In this document: piece after piece, positions 23,331 through 35,925 of the stretch
Position numbering within the stretch: position 1 is the stretch's first letter
Layout: each line of letters opens with the position of its first letter
Assembly (NCBI GenBank): GCA_030549775.1
Contig: CM060175.1
Location: 94,851,470-94,915,469, forward strand
Direction: 5' to 3'
Length of the DNA: 64,000 bases
Origin: Tamarix chinensis
Lineage: Eukaryota; Streptophyta; Magnoliopsida; Caryophyllales; Tamaricaceae
The notes under the pieces: generated by a model
The model's database searches: none
What the model was told of the DNA's origin: nothing
The model's input: the letters and a program-made list of their open reading frames with translations, nothing else
Program-made: the position numbers and the translations under genes

Positions 23331-25210
23331 TTTTTTATGAACTTATTGATATGATCTTATTATTACTATTATTATTATTAAGAATTTAAGAATAATATTA
23401 ATCATGATTATAAATAAATAATATTAATATTAATTCCTTTATAATTTTTTAATGTTATTAAATTAATAATAATATCATTGATTGTCATTATTATGAATTA
23501 GTACTATTTTTACTAATTATTTTTATTTATAGTATTATTTGCATTGTTAAATTAATTAGTATCATTATCTTCAAATATTAATAATATTATTAAGTATTAT
23601 GAATTATTAGATTATTATTAATATTCTTATCTTAATTATTATTAAATATGAAATAGTCTTGAGTTTTTGGAAATTTGCTAGACAACCTGGAGTTATATGG
23701 TGCAGTTCCTAAAGTGGTAACTTGATGTTAAAAACATAAATTTAGAGTCGGTTGATGAATTTCCAAAAAATTAGGATTTGTTCGAACATTTTTTATAAAT
23801 TTAGAGTTATTTGGTGCATTTTCCTTTATTATCATTTATATTATTATATTAATTAAGATTATGGTTATTATTTATTGTTATTATTAGTATTAATTATTAT
23901 GAATATTATTATTCATTAATTGTTTTATTATTACTTAATTAATAATAAAGAGTAATAACATTATTATTTATCTTGATAAATTCAGAGTTGTTTGGTGCAT
24001 TTTCCTTTATTATCATTTATATTATTAAATTAATTAAGATTATGGTTATTGTTTATTGTTATTATTAGTATTTAGTATTATGAATATTATTATTCATTGT
24101 TAATTATTTTTATTATTACTAAATTCATAGTAATAGTAGTAACATTATTATTTATAATTATTGTTCCTATTATAAATTACTATATTTAATAGTATTGTCA
24201 TTAATTATTATTATTTTTTTATTAATTATTTGTTAGTGATATTATTATGATGAAAATAATATTTTTATCTGTTGTTATCATTTTAAATTATTATTATTAT
24301 TATTTATATTATTAAACTACTTAAGTTGTTATAATTTTGAATTATTATTATTATTATTAGTTATTGATATAACTTGTTATTGAAGATATTATTTATATTA
24401 TTCAATTAATCTTAATATTATTTATATTTTTAAATTAGTCTACACATTATTAATTATTATTAAATTAATGATGAATATGATTTTACTTCTTGTTATTATT
24501 TTTATTAATTAATACTACATTAAGATTAATATTATTATTTTTAAATCGTTAAATTAACTATTTTTTTATTACTATTATTAATAGTATTGTTATCAATTAT
24601 TGTTATTTTATTATTAGTTTTTAATAATATTATTATGAAATTATTATTAATATTAATTGTTATCATTATGAATTAGTATTATTTATATATTTAAATTAAT
24701 TAAGATGAAGATTACCATTATTAATTATAGTATTTTTTTTGAATTGATATGCACATGATTAATTATTATTTTTATTCACTGTTTATTTTATGATTATTAA
24801 TAATTATCAGTTATTATTATTATTGTTTGTGAGTTACTATTAATATTGTAAATTATTATTATTTATATTGTTAAGTATTATCATTATTTTTACTTATTGT
24901 TATTAATAACTTTTTTTCCATTGTTATTTTCATTTTTAATTATTAGTTATTAAAATTATTATGAAATTAATATTAATATTACTTTTTATGATTATTGTTG
25001 TTAATATTATTATTGTATACTTTAATTATTATTATTATTATTTATATTATTAAATTGATTATTTTTATCAAATATACTATTATTAATATTTATCATAATA
25101 TTAAAAGATAAGTATAGTATTATAGTTATTAACATTAGTAATCTTTTAATTATTATTTTTATATTTTTAAAATTAATTTTGGTATTAAATATTATATTAA
25201 TCTAATATAA
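23331..25210. repeat. AT-only low-complexity block, T-rich on plus
   Basis: About 1.9 kb dominated by ATT/TTA words. The plus strand is T-rich, the opposite skew to the block at 13.7-15.0 kb. A more complex patch at 23650-23830 ('tttggtgcattttc') is duplicated downstream. Confidence 0.8.
23797..24155. repeat. 181-bp tandem duplication
   Basis: Starting from 'aaattyagagttrtttggtgc', copies begin at 23797 and 23978, an interval of 181 bp. The match continues through 'ttaagattatggttatt' and 'gaatattattattcatt' to about 24155, with small indels. It is not simple microsatellite slippage because the complex phrase is duplicated too. Confidence 0.8.
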
Positions 25211-27090
25211 TCCTATTGATCTAATTTGATTTCATCTAATATGATGCGGAGAACAATGCCTATTTCAAACAAGTCGAGTCAGCTTGATTGGTTCAATTAT
25301 TAGCTTGACTCATTTTTCCATAAAGATTTTGATTGAACTCGGCTTCTTAACTTTATTTTGAATATGAATTGGTTATATTTGGTTTATACACACTCTATCA
25401 AACAAACAAGCATAAATGAGTTGTTTTGTGAACAAATGAGCTGAACTTGCCCTGATTTGAGCCTGGGTTATTAAATGAACAAGTTTAAAAGTTGGACTAT
25501 CAGCTCATTCATGTGACTAAATAAACGAGTCAAATCATGACTTTATCAAACCAAATTGGCTAGATTCATTTGAAGCACTAATGGCAAGTATTTTGACGAA
25601 TAACAATTGTGCTTTGAGAAGCTGATTTTAGCAAGGTTTCAATGTTAATTGGCCGCACGTTGCTGCATTAATGGCTTAAACACGTGTTTGAGATGGATAA
25701 TGTAGCCAATGATCTGCATTGGGACAAGTCTCATGGAGTGGCCTCTGCTCAGAGTCGGAAGATAATTTCCAATCATGTGCGAAACATTAGATAGCACATC
25801 GATGTAAGAGGTTATCCATATGAGAGGCAATTTGGTTAACAGGTGGATATCCACATGGGTTTACGGAGCTTCTACAGGATTAGTATTTAATGCGTCGGTC
25901 CTTTTTATCCGTTTGTTCTTGCGAGCGATTTGGTCGGCAGTGCATTATAAACTTTTGTTGATTTCTTGAGTTCTCACTTCGGTTGCTGCCTAAGTATTTA
26001 TGGGTCTAGAAAATCAAATTGGAAAACTTTAATACTATATATTAATAGTTGAGGATGAATTTTGGGATTCATCCTTCGTGGAATTATGTTATTGAGAGTT
26101 GAGAAATTATCTAATGGGCTCGTTATACCTTTGTGGTTAAAATCTTCTCGTTTGAATTTAGCTGCCTTTGTTGGGTACTTTTACTTGGCCACTTTTAGAT
26201 CCTAGAGGAAAGGAAAACTGAATGTGTCATTATAATATAGACACATAATTGTTATATTTCGTGTTTGTCTAGTCATCCTGATCAGAAAATCCCACTTCAT
26301 GTTCTCTGTTGAGGTTAAATAGACACCTAAAACCTTGTGTTGGCCGAGGCTTACGCAAGCTTTACATCCAACTAATATTTGGTTTGTGTAGGTATTTATA
26401 TTCCTAACAAAAGGCTGACTCTCTCAACAAATAGCTGCTTTAATTGGGATATATATGTGTCTTCTCAGTAATTTGGCATCTGAAAGGATGGTATAAGCGT
26501 TAGAGAATCAGAACTAAGAACGTCATCGGGGTAGGACAAAGAAACATCAAAAGCGTAACGGATAGTTCTTAGCCGAGCCCTCTCATCGACTTTAAGGAGA
26601 TTTTGTTTATAATAGCAGCATCCAAAATTCCAAACTGTAAATTTAGAAGACGAGTGATAAATTAGATTATTCATAATTGAACAAATGAACAAAATTTACA
26701 ACGTAGATTTGAATTGCTTAGATAAATTGACAACAAAATTAGATTATTTAGCCATTTCTTGAAATGAATTGCAATGTTCCTATGGTTTCTTTAATTATCA
26801 TAAGTTCTGGTAGTGTTGCTTGCTCAATAGAATGTAAGTGAAACAAAAATATGAGATTTTTTGTGCATTTTGAATATAAAATTGCCGAGCTACTAATATT
26901 GAAAAGATCATCTGGTAGAACGAGAAATGTGGGGAGCTCTGATTTCCCTGGGCCAATAGGATGGTACTTGATATTAATTCTTTCTTGGGCTTCAATTGAT
27001 CAGCCTTGCATCTACAACATGGTCAATACATGACATAGCACATCCATTTTGAAGAGCCAAACAATTAGAAAATAATGTGTATAAGTGGAC
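25211..27090. other. Low-copy-looking island with two minus-strand exon-like frames
   Basis: Base composition is mixed here. On the minus strand 25854-25645 is open for 69 codons and 26692-26465 for 75. The second ends in a well-formed coding-like tail (…VDERARLRTIRYAFD… then a stop at 26465) with the CTTAAAG/TCGATG boundary near 26593 resembling an acceptor. I do not recognise either product. They could be exon relics of one minus-strand gene or a transposon. No intact gene is supported. Confidence 0.25.
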
Positions 27091-29480
27091 TCCACTGTAC
27101 CGCTTACGCTAGTTAGCCGCTTAGGCTAAGTTAAAATGAGAACTGCTGTAGAATTTAATTATTATTCAACCCAACAGAAAATATCAATGTCTAATAAAAA
27201 TCAAATAGATGGAACAAGAATAATAGAAACTGTTCACTGCATATGAAATGTCATAGGATATATTCTACTAAAACCAATGATGAGAACCTACACTGAGTTA
27301 TCTACTCTACATGTATAATATGAATTATCGCAACACCCTTTAAAATAGTAATAAATTAGCTAAGGGAACAACTAAGTAATAAATGTACAAAAGTGAATAA
27401 TAATATATGCATATATATACATAAAGTAAATTGCAATATAATCCACAGCAAATAAAGTCTTTAACTTTAGTGATCAATAATAAGCTCTACTCATTTGAGT
27501 GGGGAAAACCAACCAATAGGTTCATGTGGCAAATAAAGTCCGAAGGCATCCCAATTCACAGGAGGATCACATATCTTACCTGGGTTATCTTAGTGGATTA
27601 CAATCTAAAGGGGATTCCAACCTCTGTCAGAGTTTTTAAGTATGCATACTCTTATACAGTCTGTACATATCTCATAGAATAAACATAAAGCCTGAACTAA
27701 CTCATAGCTAGTGAAATAAAACTTTGTCATTACTGTCCAAAGAAAAGGCTATTGTCGATTCTTAATTTCGGGACCTCTAGAAGGGCTCTAACCAATTCTT
27801 ATCTTCTGCTATAAGTTAAGGCACATAGTTTCCACTTCTATCCACTTGCTGTATCCAAAATGCCTTTCCATTGTAACATCTTACTTAACTACTTTCCATA
27901 AATGAAAATTTCTGCTATGGTTCTTACCAAAATACTCGTACCCAAAAGACTTAATATCATTATGAATACAATGCTCACACTTCATGACTTCCACTTATCA
28001 CCTTGACATTATACAATTCAAAGTTGGTCATGTATGGTAAACACGGTAAAAATTGTCGGATTGAAGTCAAATATGACATAAGAGATTAACTTAAGGCTAA
28101 ATATTAGTTCTTATGTACGCAGAAAACAAATCTTGCAAATTCTTGAAAATCTAGACTTGGCCTTTTCTTATTGTATGTTAAATTGTCTTTTATTTTTAAC
28201 TTTGCTAATAGTTTTGATATTTTCTTTATAAAAAAAAAATCTAGGGATATGATGGGCAAACTTGAAGAAATGCATTTTGTAAAGTATTTGGGAGACAACA
28301 TAGAGGTGTGTAGCTCTTAACTCAACCGAGACCTCAGATGAATTTCTCCTAATGAATTTCAACCATGCCACATAAAATATCAAATCACCCTAAACAGATC
28401 TACCACTTAAATCAAAGATTCAAATATTAACATACTTGACATATAATCAATGCATTCCTAAGTTACCATCCATAATAGCATGCATATAATATCTTGCTTT
28501 CATTCTATTCAAGAATTTGCACAGATCGATACATGCATTGCATGAAATACTACAAAAATGTCAAGAATATCGAAATCTATATCATTTATAATATGAATCA
28601 TATTACACATAGCACACAAAGAATAGTAAGAAGCAAAATAGTGTCACCGAATAAGCCTCCTTATATTCTAAATATATAAGTTCTTGAAGCAAATTATAGA
28701 ATACTTCTAGAACTCCATCAGAGCTTCAAAACTTATGATCTTGATAATTGATTGAGTGCAAAAAGACTGTTTCTTCTTACTTGGAATTAGAAAGAGAAAG
28801 GAATTTAATATTTTATTGAATTGGGTTTGATGGTTGCATGAAGAACTCGACAAATTGGATGAAGATGTGAAGAGAAATGGGTATGGGGCGTAAAAAACCA
28901 TGATACGATGGGGAGTTGTGGATGCATGTTGGGACTCTTTTAGGGCGTAGGATTTTATAGTTTTTTTTAGGAGAAATATAGTATTTTCTAGATAATTCTA
29001 AGGTTTTACTAGAATTAAAATATGGTAAAATAAATAATTAACATGTTCATATGAGAGGGAGGGGGAATGGCACTTAAAGCTTCCAACGTGAGTTTCGCGG
29101 CCTTCCATGAGCTTATATAGGTTTTAGGAAGGACATAATATTAACTAGAAAATGATAGGATATATTAGGAGACAAAATAGGGCAAAATAGATAAAATAAA
29201 TCCGCCCATATGGAAATAAATCTGGCTTGGATAGCAAGAAAATGATATTGATATCATGTGACAATAAGAGATAGGGAGGATCTTAAGTAAAAGATATTTT
29301 TAGAAGAAGGTAATAACCAAAAAAGAAAATACCTGATTTTATTATGCCAAATTGCAAATATAAGGGAGAGGCGAGAGGGTGCTAAAATTTTGGTGACTAC
29401 TCATAAGGTAAATTTTATCTAGAAAGTAACTTACAAAATAAGAAAACAAGTAAAAATCTAACAACCAAGTAATAAAACAA
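27091..29480 (-). repeat. Candidate LTR remnant, minus orientation
   Basis: Non-coding sequence with the look of a gypsy LTR read on the minus strand: a TATATAAGC box at about 29120-29112, then, downstream, a C/T-rich leader with a short low-complexity frame (28901-28707). Clear TG...CA ends, PBS and a partner LTR are not found, so the assignment is tentative. Small open frames (27431-27682 plus, 28168-28383 minus, 28494-28679 plus) have no recognisable content. Confidence 0.3.
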
Positions 29481-29639
29481 ACATATATAGATGGCAATTT
29501 ATACAGTATGATCTTGGTATTTTATTTAAATTTTTTTACTTAATTTATCATTAATTTTAATCTATTAAAAAATATAAAGAATATGTCATAATGTTTTTTA
29601 AAATTTTATTATATAAATAGAGACTTGCATTGATACAGA

Positions 29640-30510
29640 TAAAAAATTTGTTGTTATGTATTAGTATAATAATGATAAAATGACAATTTTAATATAATAA
29701 TGATGATATTTAAGTAGAATAGATGCGTACAATAATGGTGAAAGATATGTACAATAGTGATGAAACATTGTGATAATAATGTTGAAATTATGTTTTAAAT
29801 ATTAGTAGGATAATAGTAAAAGATATGTATAACAATAATGAAAGATTAATATGGTAATGGTGAAATATATGAAAAATAATATTGAAAGATCACGATAATA
29901 GTGTTCGAAATTTGTTGTAAGCTTTATGGTGATTTATTGGTGTTATTGGAGTAAAATATTAATAGAAATGTGGTACAAAATTAGTAAAACTATGATGAAA
30001 TAGTTTGAGAAAAGTGTTTTAAAATTTTATTTAAATAATGGTGAATAATATGTGAAATTATGGTGAAAGATTAGTATATTTTTAGTTAAAGATAAGTATT
30101 TTTCACGGTGAAAGTTTGGTAAATTAATGTGGAAAAATTGCAGTAAATAAAATGTTGAAATATATTGAAAATAATGCCAAAAGTTTAACTTAGTTCTAGT
30201 AAAATATTAGTTGAATTGTGGTGAAAGATTAATTTATGTATGTTGAAATATCAATTTAGGTATGTGCAACATTGACTATATTTTATAGAAAAAGATTGTT
30301 AGTGAAAGATCAATTCAGTTATGATGAAATATTAATTTTTATATGGTCAAATGTTGACTATATTTCATGGTGAAAGATGGTTCAAAATTGATGAAATATC
30401 CGATCAATTATGTGCAAGATTAGTTTATATATAGTGAAATATTATTTTATGTGTAATGAAACAAAAATATTGAAAGATAGGTACAACAATGATAAAAAAT
30501 ATATATATGT
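29640..30510. repeat. Degenerate AT-rich minisatellite with GTGAAAGAT core
   Basis: A short core close to 'atggtgaaagattagtat' recurs dozens of times in one orientation at irregular spacing of roughly 20-40 bp (for example near 29735, 29840, 29870, 30055, 30100, 30215, 30300 and 30375). This differs from the plain ATT blocks elsewhere because it keeps a G-containing core. Confidence 0.6.
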
Positions 30511-31971
30511 ATAGAAAAATTATTTTATAAACCAAAAGTATATCAATATAAATGTCTATTTGTAAAGAAAAATTTCAAGAATATTATGTTATATATTTTT
30601 ATTTTTATGATAATTCTACTAAAAAATATTTAAAATTTTGCCGACATCATGCTCTCCACGTGATCGGTGATAGGATGTCTGAATTGATGTATGGGCATGC
30701 CAATCAAGTTCTCTCACCATTATTATTATTATTTTCAAAAATTATTGTTTAGGAAATTCTGATTTTGCCCTTTATTGCTATTATGTAGCACAAGGGTTAA
30801 AAATAAGTTTTTCAATTACAGAATAAGTACAACCACTTAACATAACTCTTATTCATTTTGAATAAATTATCATGTGGAAATAATTAATTTCCAAAAAAAA
30901 AATAGGATTTTTTTGATTCCTGAAAGTTTTGAAAAATAGCAATTTTCTAAAAAGCATCTGAAACCAAAACAAAAGAAAGTTTCTTCTTAGCAAACTAATA
31001 TGAAAAAGAGAAATATAATAAGTTCACAAGATAAATTTTGAAAATAAAATAAAATAGGGTATTGCATGTAGAGCTCCTTTATCGGAGTCAAATTGATGTG
31101 CTTCTTGTTTAGTCTCATGCTCATTACTTGTGGGATTTCTGTGGATGTATCTTGTATTGGTGCACATATATACCCAGTAACTTAATTGCTCATATATTTA
31201 ACGTAGCGCCACATGAAACTGTTTTCTTTTAGTACCATTAGGCAGCAAAAATAGTCTTTCTATCTTCTTGATGAAAAAGAACAATTGTGCTTTTGCTTTT
31301 TGGTTCACATTTTGACTAGAGCACAATTTGCATATTCACCGTGTAGTATTTAATATGATTCAAATGGCTGGAGTATTCTGATGCTGATAGTCTCTTTTGG
31401 GGTGCCGGCCTGTTGGGTTGGTAATGAATTGTTTTAGGTAATCAGAATAAAGTGGTCCGATTTGGGTACAATTGTACGTGGATAGGAAGCTCAGTCCAGT
31501 TCTTGCATGCCAACGGACTTGCTTTTTTGTGGACCACAAAAGAGCTATAACCTGAAAGCTTATATTCATCACCTATGGCCTTTGAATCACAATTCTTCCC
31601 TTTTAAGATATTCCTAAATACTTGACACAAAGTGGAGAAACCCTTCCGCGAATAGGTTGCAGAGTAGGAGGGTGCCAAAACTGTGGCAGTGATACTTTTG
31701 TCAACTAATAAGCTGATGATTAGAGTTTCTGATAATGCTAATCCTATTTCATGCATGATATGATATTGGTGCCCCCCTCCCCCTCGGGGGAAAAATCCCT
31801 CCCGGCGACAACTTTTTGGTTGGAAGAGAAATTCCGTTTGATGTTCGGTTAGTTAAATTCAAGTCTACTGGCTGGGTATGAATCATTACAGGTGTCACAT
31901 GTTTTATTTATACCTTTTTGGTGCATTTTTATTTTGTGCTCCTTTTTATGCCTTTTTCTATCAATAGTCAC
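30511..31971. other. Unrecognised stretch left of the nested element cluster
   Basis: AT-rich to about 31080, then mixed-complexity sequence to 31971, including overlapping minus-strand frames (31360-31572, 31442-31756) with no recognisable product and a C-rich patch with a CCCCCTCGGGGG palindrome near 31785. With 56373 onward it forms the two sides of the site into which element A inserted. Confidence 0.35.
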
Positions 31972-32766
31972 CAATGAGCTCCGAAGTGGAGATCAGTTAA
32001 AACTAACACAAGAAATATTACCAGGACTTTGAGGAATATGATCGAAGATCGATCTTGATTAACTAATGATATCAAATATAAAGGGATGATAAAAAAAAGC
32101 AAGTTGTAGAACAAATGATGGCTAAGGAGGATTCAACTAAGAGAGAGAACTTAATAGCGGAGAGAGATGATAATACGAAATTATTTTGCAAAAAAAATGT
32201 GAACAATATATTACAATTTGCCGAGTAATTGATATAAATGAGCTTATATAAGAGCTAATTAACCCTAACCCTAATAATAGTCGATTGGCTTAATATTACT
32301 CAGTTGGCCCATATTAGAATGTCTAGTCCAACACCCGACTATAATGAATACAATGCAAACTAAAGAATATTGGTTTGGGTTTGTAATTTGATAATGGACT
32401 CATGCACAAATGATATAAAATAAATGGATACAAAATATATTTCAAGTCCTATCAGCTTATAGTTATTGCTAATTGTAGTAATTAAGTGGGTGCATAGGTT
32501 ATAATCCTGCTAATTCATTGGGTTGGGTGTTTTTCTATGTGGTCTATACTTATTACTACTAGCCATTCATCTGGTGATTCCATTATTTGGATACAATTTA
32601 TATTATAGCTAAAGAATAACAACATCCATTCCTTCGAGCGAAATCTTTTGGCATCATCTATTTATCCTAGTTAATCATAGAATAAGAAAATGAGTTAAAG
32701 ATAGTTGCGTTGTTAGTATTTGCTGGAAAAATATTCAAATAATAATTAAAATATAAAGGGCACACA
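31972..32766 (-). repeat. Element A 3' LTR
   Basis: On the minus strand it starts TGTGTGCCC at 32766, directly after a polypurine tract, and ends near 31972. A TATATAAGCTC promoter motif is kept at about 32250-32240. It aligns end to end by eye with 55592-56372, with many substitutions and small indels. Confidence 0.75.
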
Positions 32767-33168
32767 TTATTTCCCTCTTTTTGGAGATGTTTTGTCCTAA
32801 AACCTTTGTTATATCCACAAAAGGATACAAATTAGACACATTGAATAAAATGCTAACACTACCAAATTTAGCAGGTAGGTTAATTTTATACGCAATATCA
32901 TTAGTTCTCTTGAGAACAGTAAAGGGACCCTTACCATGAGGGTCTAATTTCATTGTACAAAGTTTTGGGAACCATTCCTTCCTAAGATTGTATCCATATC
33001 AAATGACCAGATTGGAATACAAATTGTTTTTCCTCTCTTATTAGCTTGGTCAACCATCTACACCTTGTGACTGATTTGTTGACTAACTTTCTAATGCATC
33101 AATATTGACCATATCAAAAATTGGTAAGGGAACTAAATATAAAGATGTTAAAGGATTAAACCCATATA
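32767..33168 (-). pseudogene. Element A integrase C-terminus
   Basis: Minus-strand reading gives YGFNPLTSLYLVPLP near 33165-33120, then LRKEWFPKL, then KLDPHGKGPFTVLKR…AYKINLP…FNVSNLYPF (about 32953-32830). This is the end of a Ty3/gypsy integrase, the part that carries the GPF-type module after the catalytic core; family members commonly read RKERFP…KL.PRG.GPF.VLERINDNAYK.DLP…FNVSDL.PF. Frame breaks occur between the blocks. The fragment stops abruptly at 33168, where element B's LTR starts. The catalytic core, RNase H, RT and gag of this element are absent from the window. Confidence 0.7.
32768..32782 (-). other. Element A polypurine tract
   Basis: AAAAAGAGGGAAATA on the minus strand lies immediately before the TG that opens the 3' LTR, the expected place for the plus-strand DNA primer. 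Confidence 0.65.
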
Positions 33169-33717
33169 TGGTATATCCGTAGTTGATACTAATTTAAACC
33201 TTTTTGTTGTTAATTGTGGTATTAGTAAATAAGGGTATTGCTTCAGGCCGGATATTGAGAGGGCTCGCCTAAATCTAGCTAGCACACAAATAATAAAATA
33301 AAATACTCTAAATCATACAAAAATAAATAATAAGAAAACACAATTATGGGGGTTTAAAATAGAAAATAAAAAAAAACTAAATAAAATTAAATAAGAAAGC
33401 AATTATGGGTATATATAAATATAACAAATGAGGTAGAGAAATTGAAATCCACCACTAGACTAGATCGAAATGTAATAATAATTTTTAAGTTATCTTTTAA
33501 TCATAAGAAAGAGGCCAACCATATTACAAGTCAAAAACAGGTTTGTATACCTTATATTACTTTCTATTAAATTCTAGTAGTATAGTCGTAACTCGTAACA
33601 AGCGGCTTCTATATTTAACTAGATTCAAAGTATTAAGTATAAGTGAAAGGTTGTCAGTCTAAGCACATAAACTAGTACCTCAAGTATGTCTAGTTGTATT
33701 CTTCTTTGTTGTCCTCA
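33169..33717 (-). repeat. Element B 3' LTR
   Basis: Begins TGGTATATCC on the plus strand and is homologous over its length to 53744-54410; shared landmarks include 'taatttaaac', 'tctagtagtatagtcg', 'agcggctt' and 'ggttgtcagtct'. The outer end is placed where similarity fades and is approximate. Confidence 0.65.
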
Positions 33718-34480
33718 AGTAAGTTATGATTTTAAACCCCTAGGTCATCCTTAAAGGATGAGTAAGGTCTCGTGAGGTTTTCATAGATGATATACACACA
33801 CAATCATACAATTCAAATAAGAAAAGAAAAAAAAACACACATCTAACACACAATTTATAGACATTATAACGCTAAATATTAATATTCAACCAAAATTCAA
33901 TATTAAGAAATTTAAATGGTTTATGTGAACGTATAGTTCACACAAACATGGCATATATGTATAGAACGATAAAATGGTTGGAAATCTAATCATGTCATAG
34001 TCACATCAAAATCCATCTTCATTAAGGATACCTTCTATTTTTCTCTTAGATTTATGGCTACAAATATATAAAAACATGATAAAAATAGCAAGCACTCACG
34101 TATATAAAGAAGAAAAACTTGTATTTTTTTTGTGATTAAAAAACTCATGAATGATATCAAACACCTGTCAAATAGATTGGACTATATGCTTAACTCTTGT
34201 AACTAATCTATATCAGGTTGAACCAAAGATACCTTTTATTTCTCTCTCAAATTCATTAGGATGCGCTATTTGATCATGTGGTAGAAATCTTATGTTACTT
34301 TTATCATTTTTTCAATCAAAGCTTGTTTTGACTATATGCTTCGATTAGCATAAGAATAAGTTCTAGTAATCTTTAGAGTCTATTATAAGAGTTATGACAA
34401 GTAATTTTATCGAAAAATTAAATGTATACTAGATGTGCAAAGAAAATTTATATATATATATATATCCTTTAGAGTAAGCA
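33718..34480. other. Non-coding stretch, probably element B 3' region
   Basis: AT-rich with no recognised gene. By position it is the untranslated region between element B's integrase and its 3' LTR, cut off from the rest by the pararetroviral insertion. A (TA)n run lies at about 34451-34466. Confidence 0.35.
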
Positions 34481-34481
34481 T

Positions 34482-34690
34482 TTGATAAAATATCAAAACC
34501 ATTCATTCAAAATTGGGTAAAACACCACAAACCCTTAAAACCATCATCATTACCAACCCCAGTTTTGAGAAGCCCTTTACAAACATGATTCTTGTACAAA
34601 AATCCCTTATTGCAGCAAAATTAGTTACTGCAAAATCAAAAGAAGAATGCCTTCGGACAAGCCCTTTACGGTTGTTTTGTGTGAAGAAGG
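34482..34690 (+). pseudogene. Pararetroviral polyprotein C-terminal tail, fragment 1
   Basis: Plus-strand sequence starting 'catttgataaaatatcaaaacc' closely matches 41754-41925 in the same orientation ('LVQKSL', 'AAKL', 'KSEEE'-like phrases in one frame). It is a second copy of the same viral C-terminal tail. It ends near 34690, where minus-strand viral sequence begins, so the junction is an inversion breakpoint or the join of two integrated copies. Confidence 0.6.
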
Positions 34691-35440
34691 TGTTATACTA
34701 GGCTTGCTGGTAATCCTAGTAATTAAAGGTTAGGGATGTGTGTAAGGAGGTTTTGTAAGAGTCGGGGAGTTATCTAGGATGTTCAAGGGCTTGTCCCCAT
34801 TCCAAGGGTAGGATGATTTTATGGATTTAGCAGGTTGAATAGGCTAGCTCATTTTGGGTGTCATGATGGGTGAAATATTCGGGGGAAGCTGAGCATGTAA
34901 GTTCAAAGGTAGCCATATAATATGGTTAGGGTTTTGAAACATCCCAAGGTTTGAAGTATCATCCCGAAAACATTTTCTTTAAAGATGTGAAATGTTCAGG
35001 ATGATAGAACCTATCTTCACAGTTTATCATAGTTTGAAAATGAGGTTTTGTCAAATACTTAGAAGATTTTTGTAAACATTTCTGTTTTTGAATCACTTGT
35101 TTTGAAAACGGTTTTGCTAAATCAGTTGAGAGTTCAGAAGAATGTTTTGAAATCAAATTTTGAGAAGGGTTTTTTAGGGGAAGAACCCTCCTTAATTTTC
35201 AAAATAGGTTGAGAGATCATACTTGATTGTCCTGATTGTGGAGTCTAAACATTTTAGATCATTTGTTGTAGTGCTGCGAACACTTCTAGAGATTTTGAAA
35301 GGGTTTCAACCTAGTTTTGTATATCTATTTGTTTTTCTGGGTTTTGAGTGGAAGAAGCGGTGGCTTCATATTCTACCGTTATTTCGTATCAAAATTTGAT
35401 GGGTTTTGCTGATAAGATCTCCGAAATCTTTTGTTTATCC
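34691..35440 (-). pseudogene. Pararetroviral region downstream of RNase H
   Basis: Minus-strand frames around 35156-34960 read LAKPFSKQVIQKQK, SKYLTKPHFQT and CEDRFYHPEHF, phrases typical of the linker that follows RNase H in florendovirus-like polyproteins. It contains stops and runs directly out of the RNase H remnant. It is cut at about 34690, well before the end of the family's C-terminal domain. Confidence 0.6.
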
Positions 35441-35925
35441 TTCATCTTTGGAGCCATGCTCCAATTTTGTTCAGAGGAATTCTTTGGTGAGGAAATTTGG
35501 TATATAGAATTTGCTTCTCCTCTAATGTATTTGATATCAAAGTCGAAGGTAGAGAGTATAGCCTGCCACCGTGCGAAGATCTGTTTAGAGGCTATGTTGT
35601 GTACGTCTTTTTGTAGAATTTTCTTTGCGGATTTGCAGTCAATTCGTAGGAGAAATTTTTGATTTAGGAGGTCTGACTGGAACTTCTGTATACACAGAAC
35701 AATGGAAAGGATCTCCTATTTGACTGTGGAGTAATTTTTTTGTGTATCATTCCAGTGGGCTGAGGTTTATTGGATTCTTTTTTCTTCTTGGTCTTGGGCT
35801 TGTTTTAAGATACCTCTATATCTAATGTCTGAGGCATCTGTCTCTACTATTTGGGGAGACGTGGGTCGGCCAGGTGTAAATAGGAAATTTGTTGGGCGTG
35901 GGCCTTTATTTGTTTTACTGTATCA
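35441..35925 (-). pseudogene. Pararetroviral RNase H remnant
   Basis: Minus-strand reading gives IVETDASDIRYRGILKQ (about 35850-35800), EILSIVLCIQKFQSDL, FLLRIDCKSAKKILQK and ASKQIFARWQAIL, the characteristic blocks of caulimovirid RNase H; the D of TDAS and of RIDCKSA are catalytic positions of the family. It degrades the RNA of the RNA/DNA hybrid in reverse transcription. Stops are present (for example after RIQ and before EIL). Upstream, a block reading like KQIKAHAQQI (near 35915) marks where viral sequence resumes after a foreign insertion. Confidence 0.7.

Noticed and set aside
29640..30510. Regularly spaced repeats suggesting a CRISPR array
   Set aside because: The repeats are degenerate and irregularly spaced in plant nuclear DNA; no cas genes and no conserved repeat-spacer pattern.
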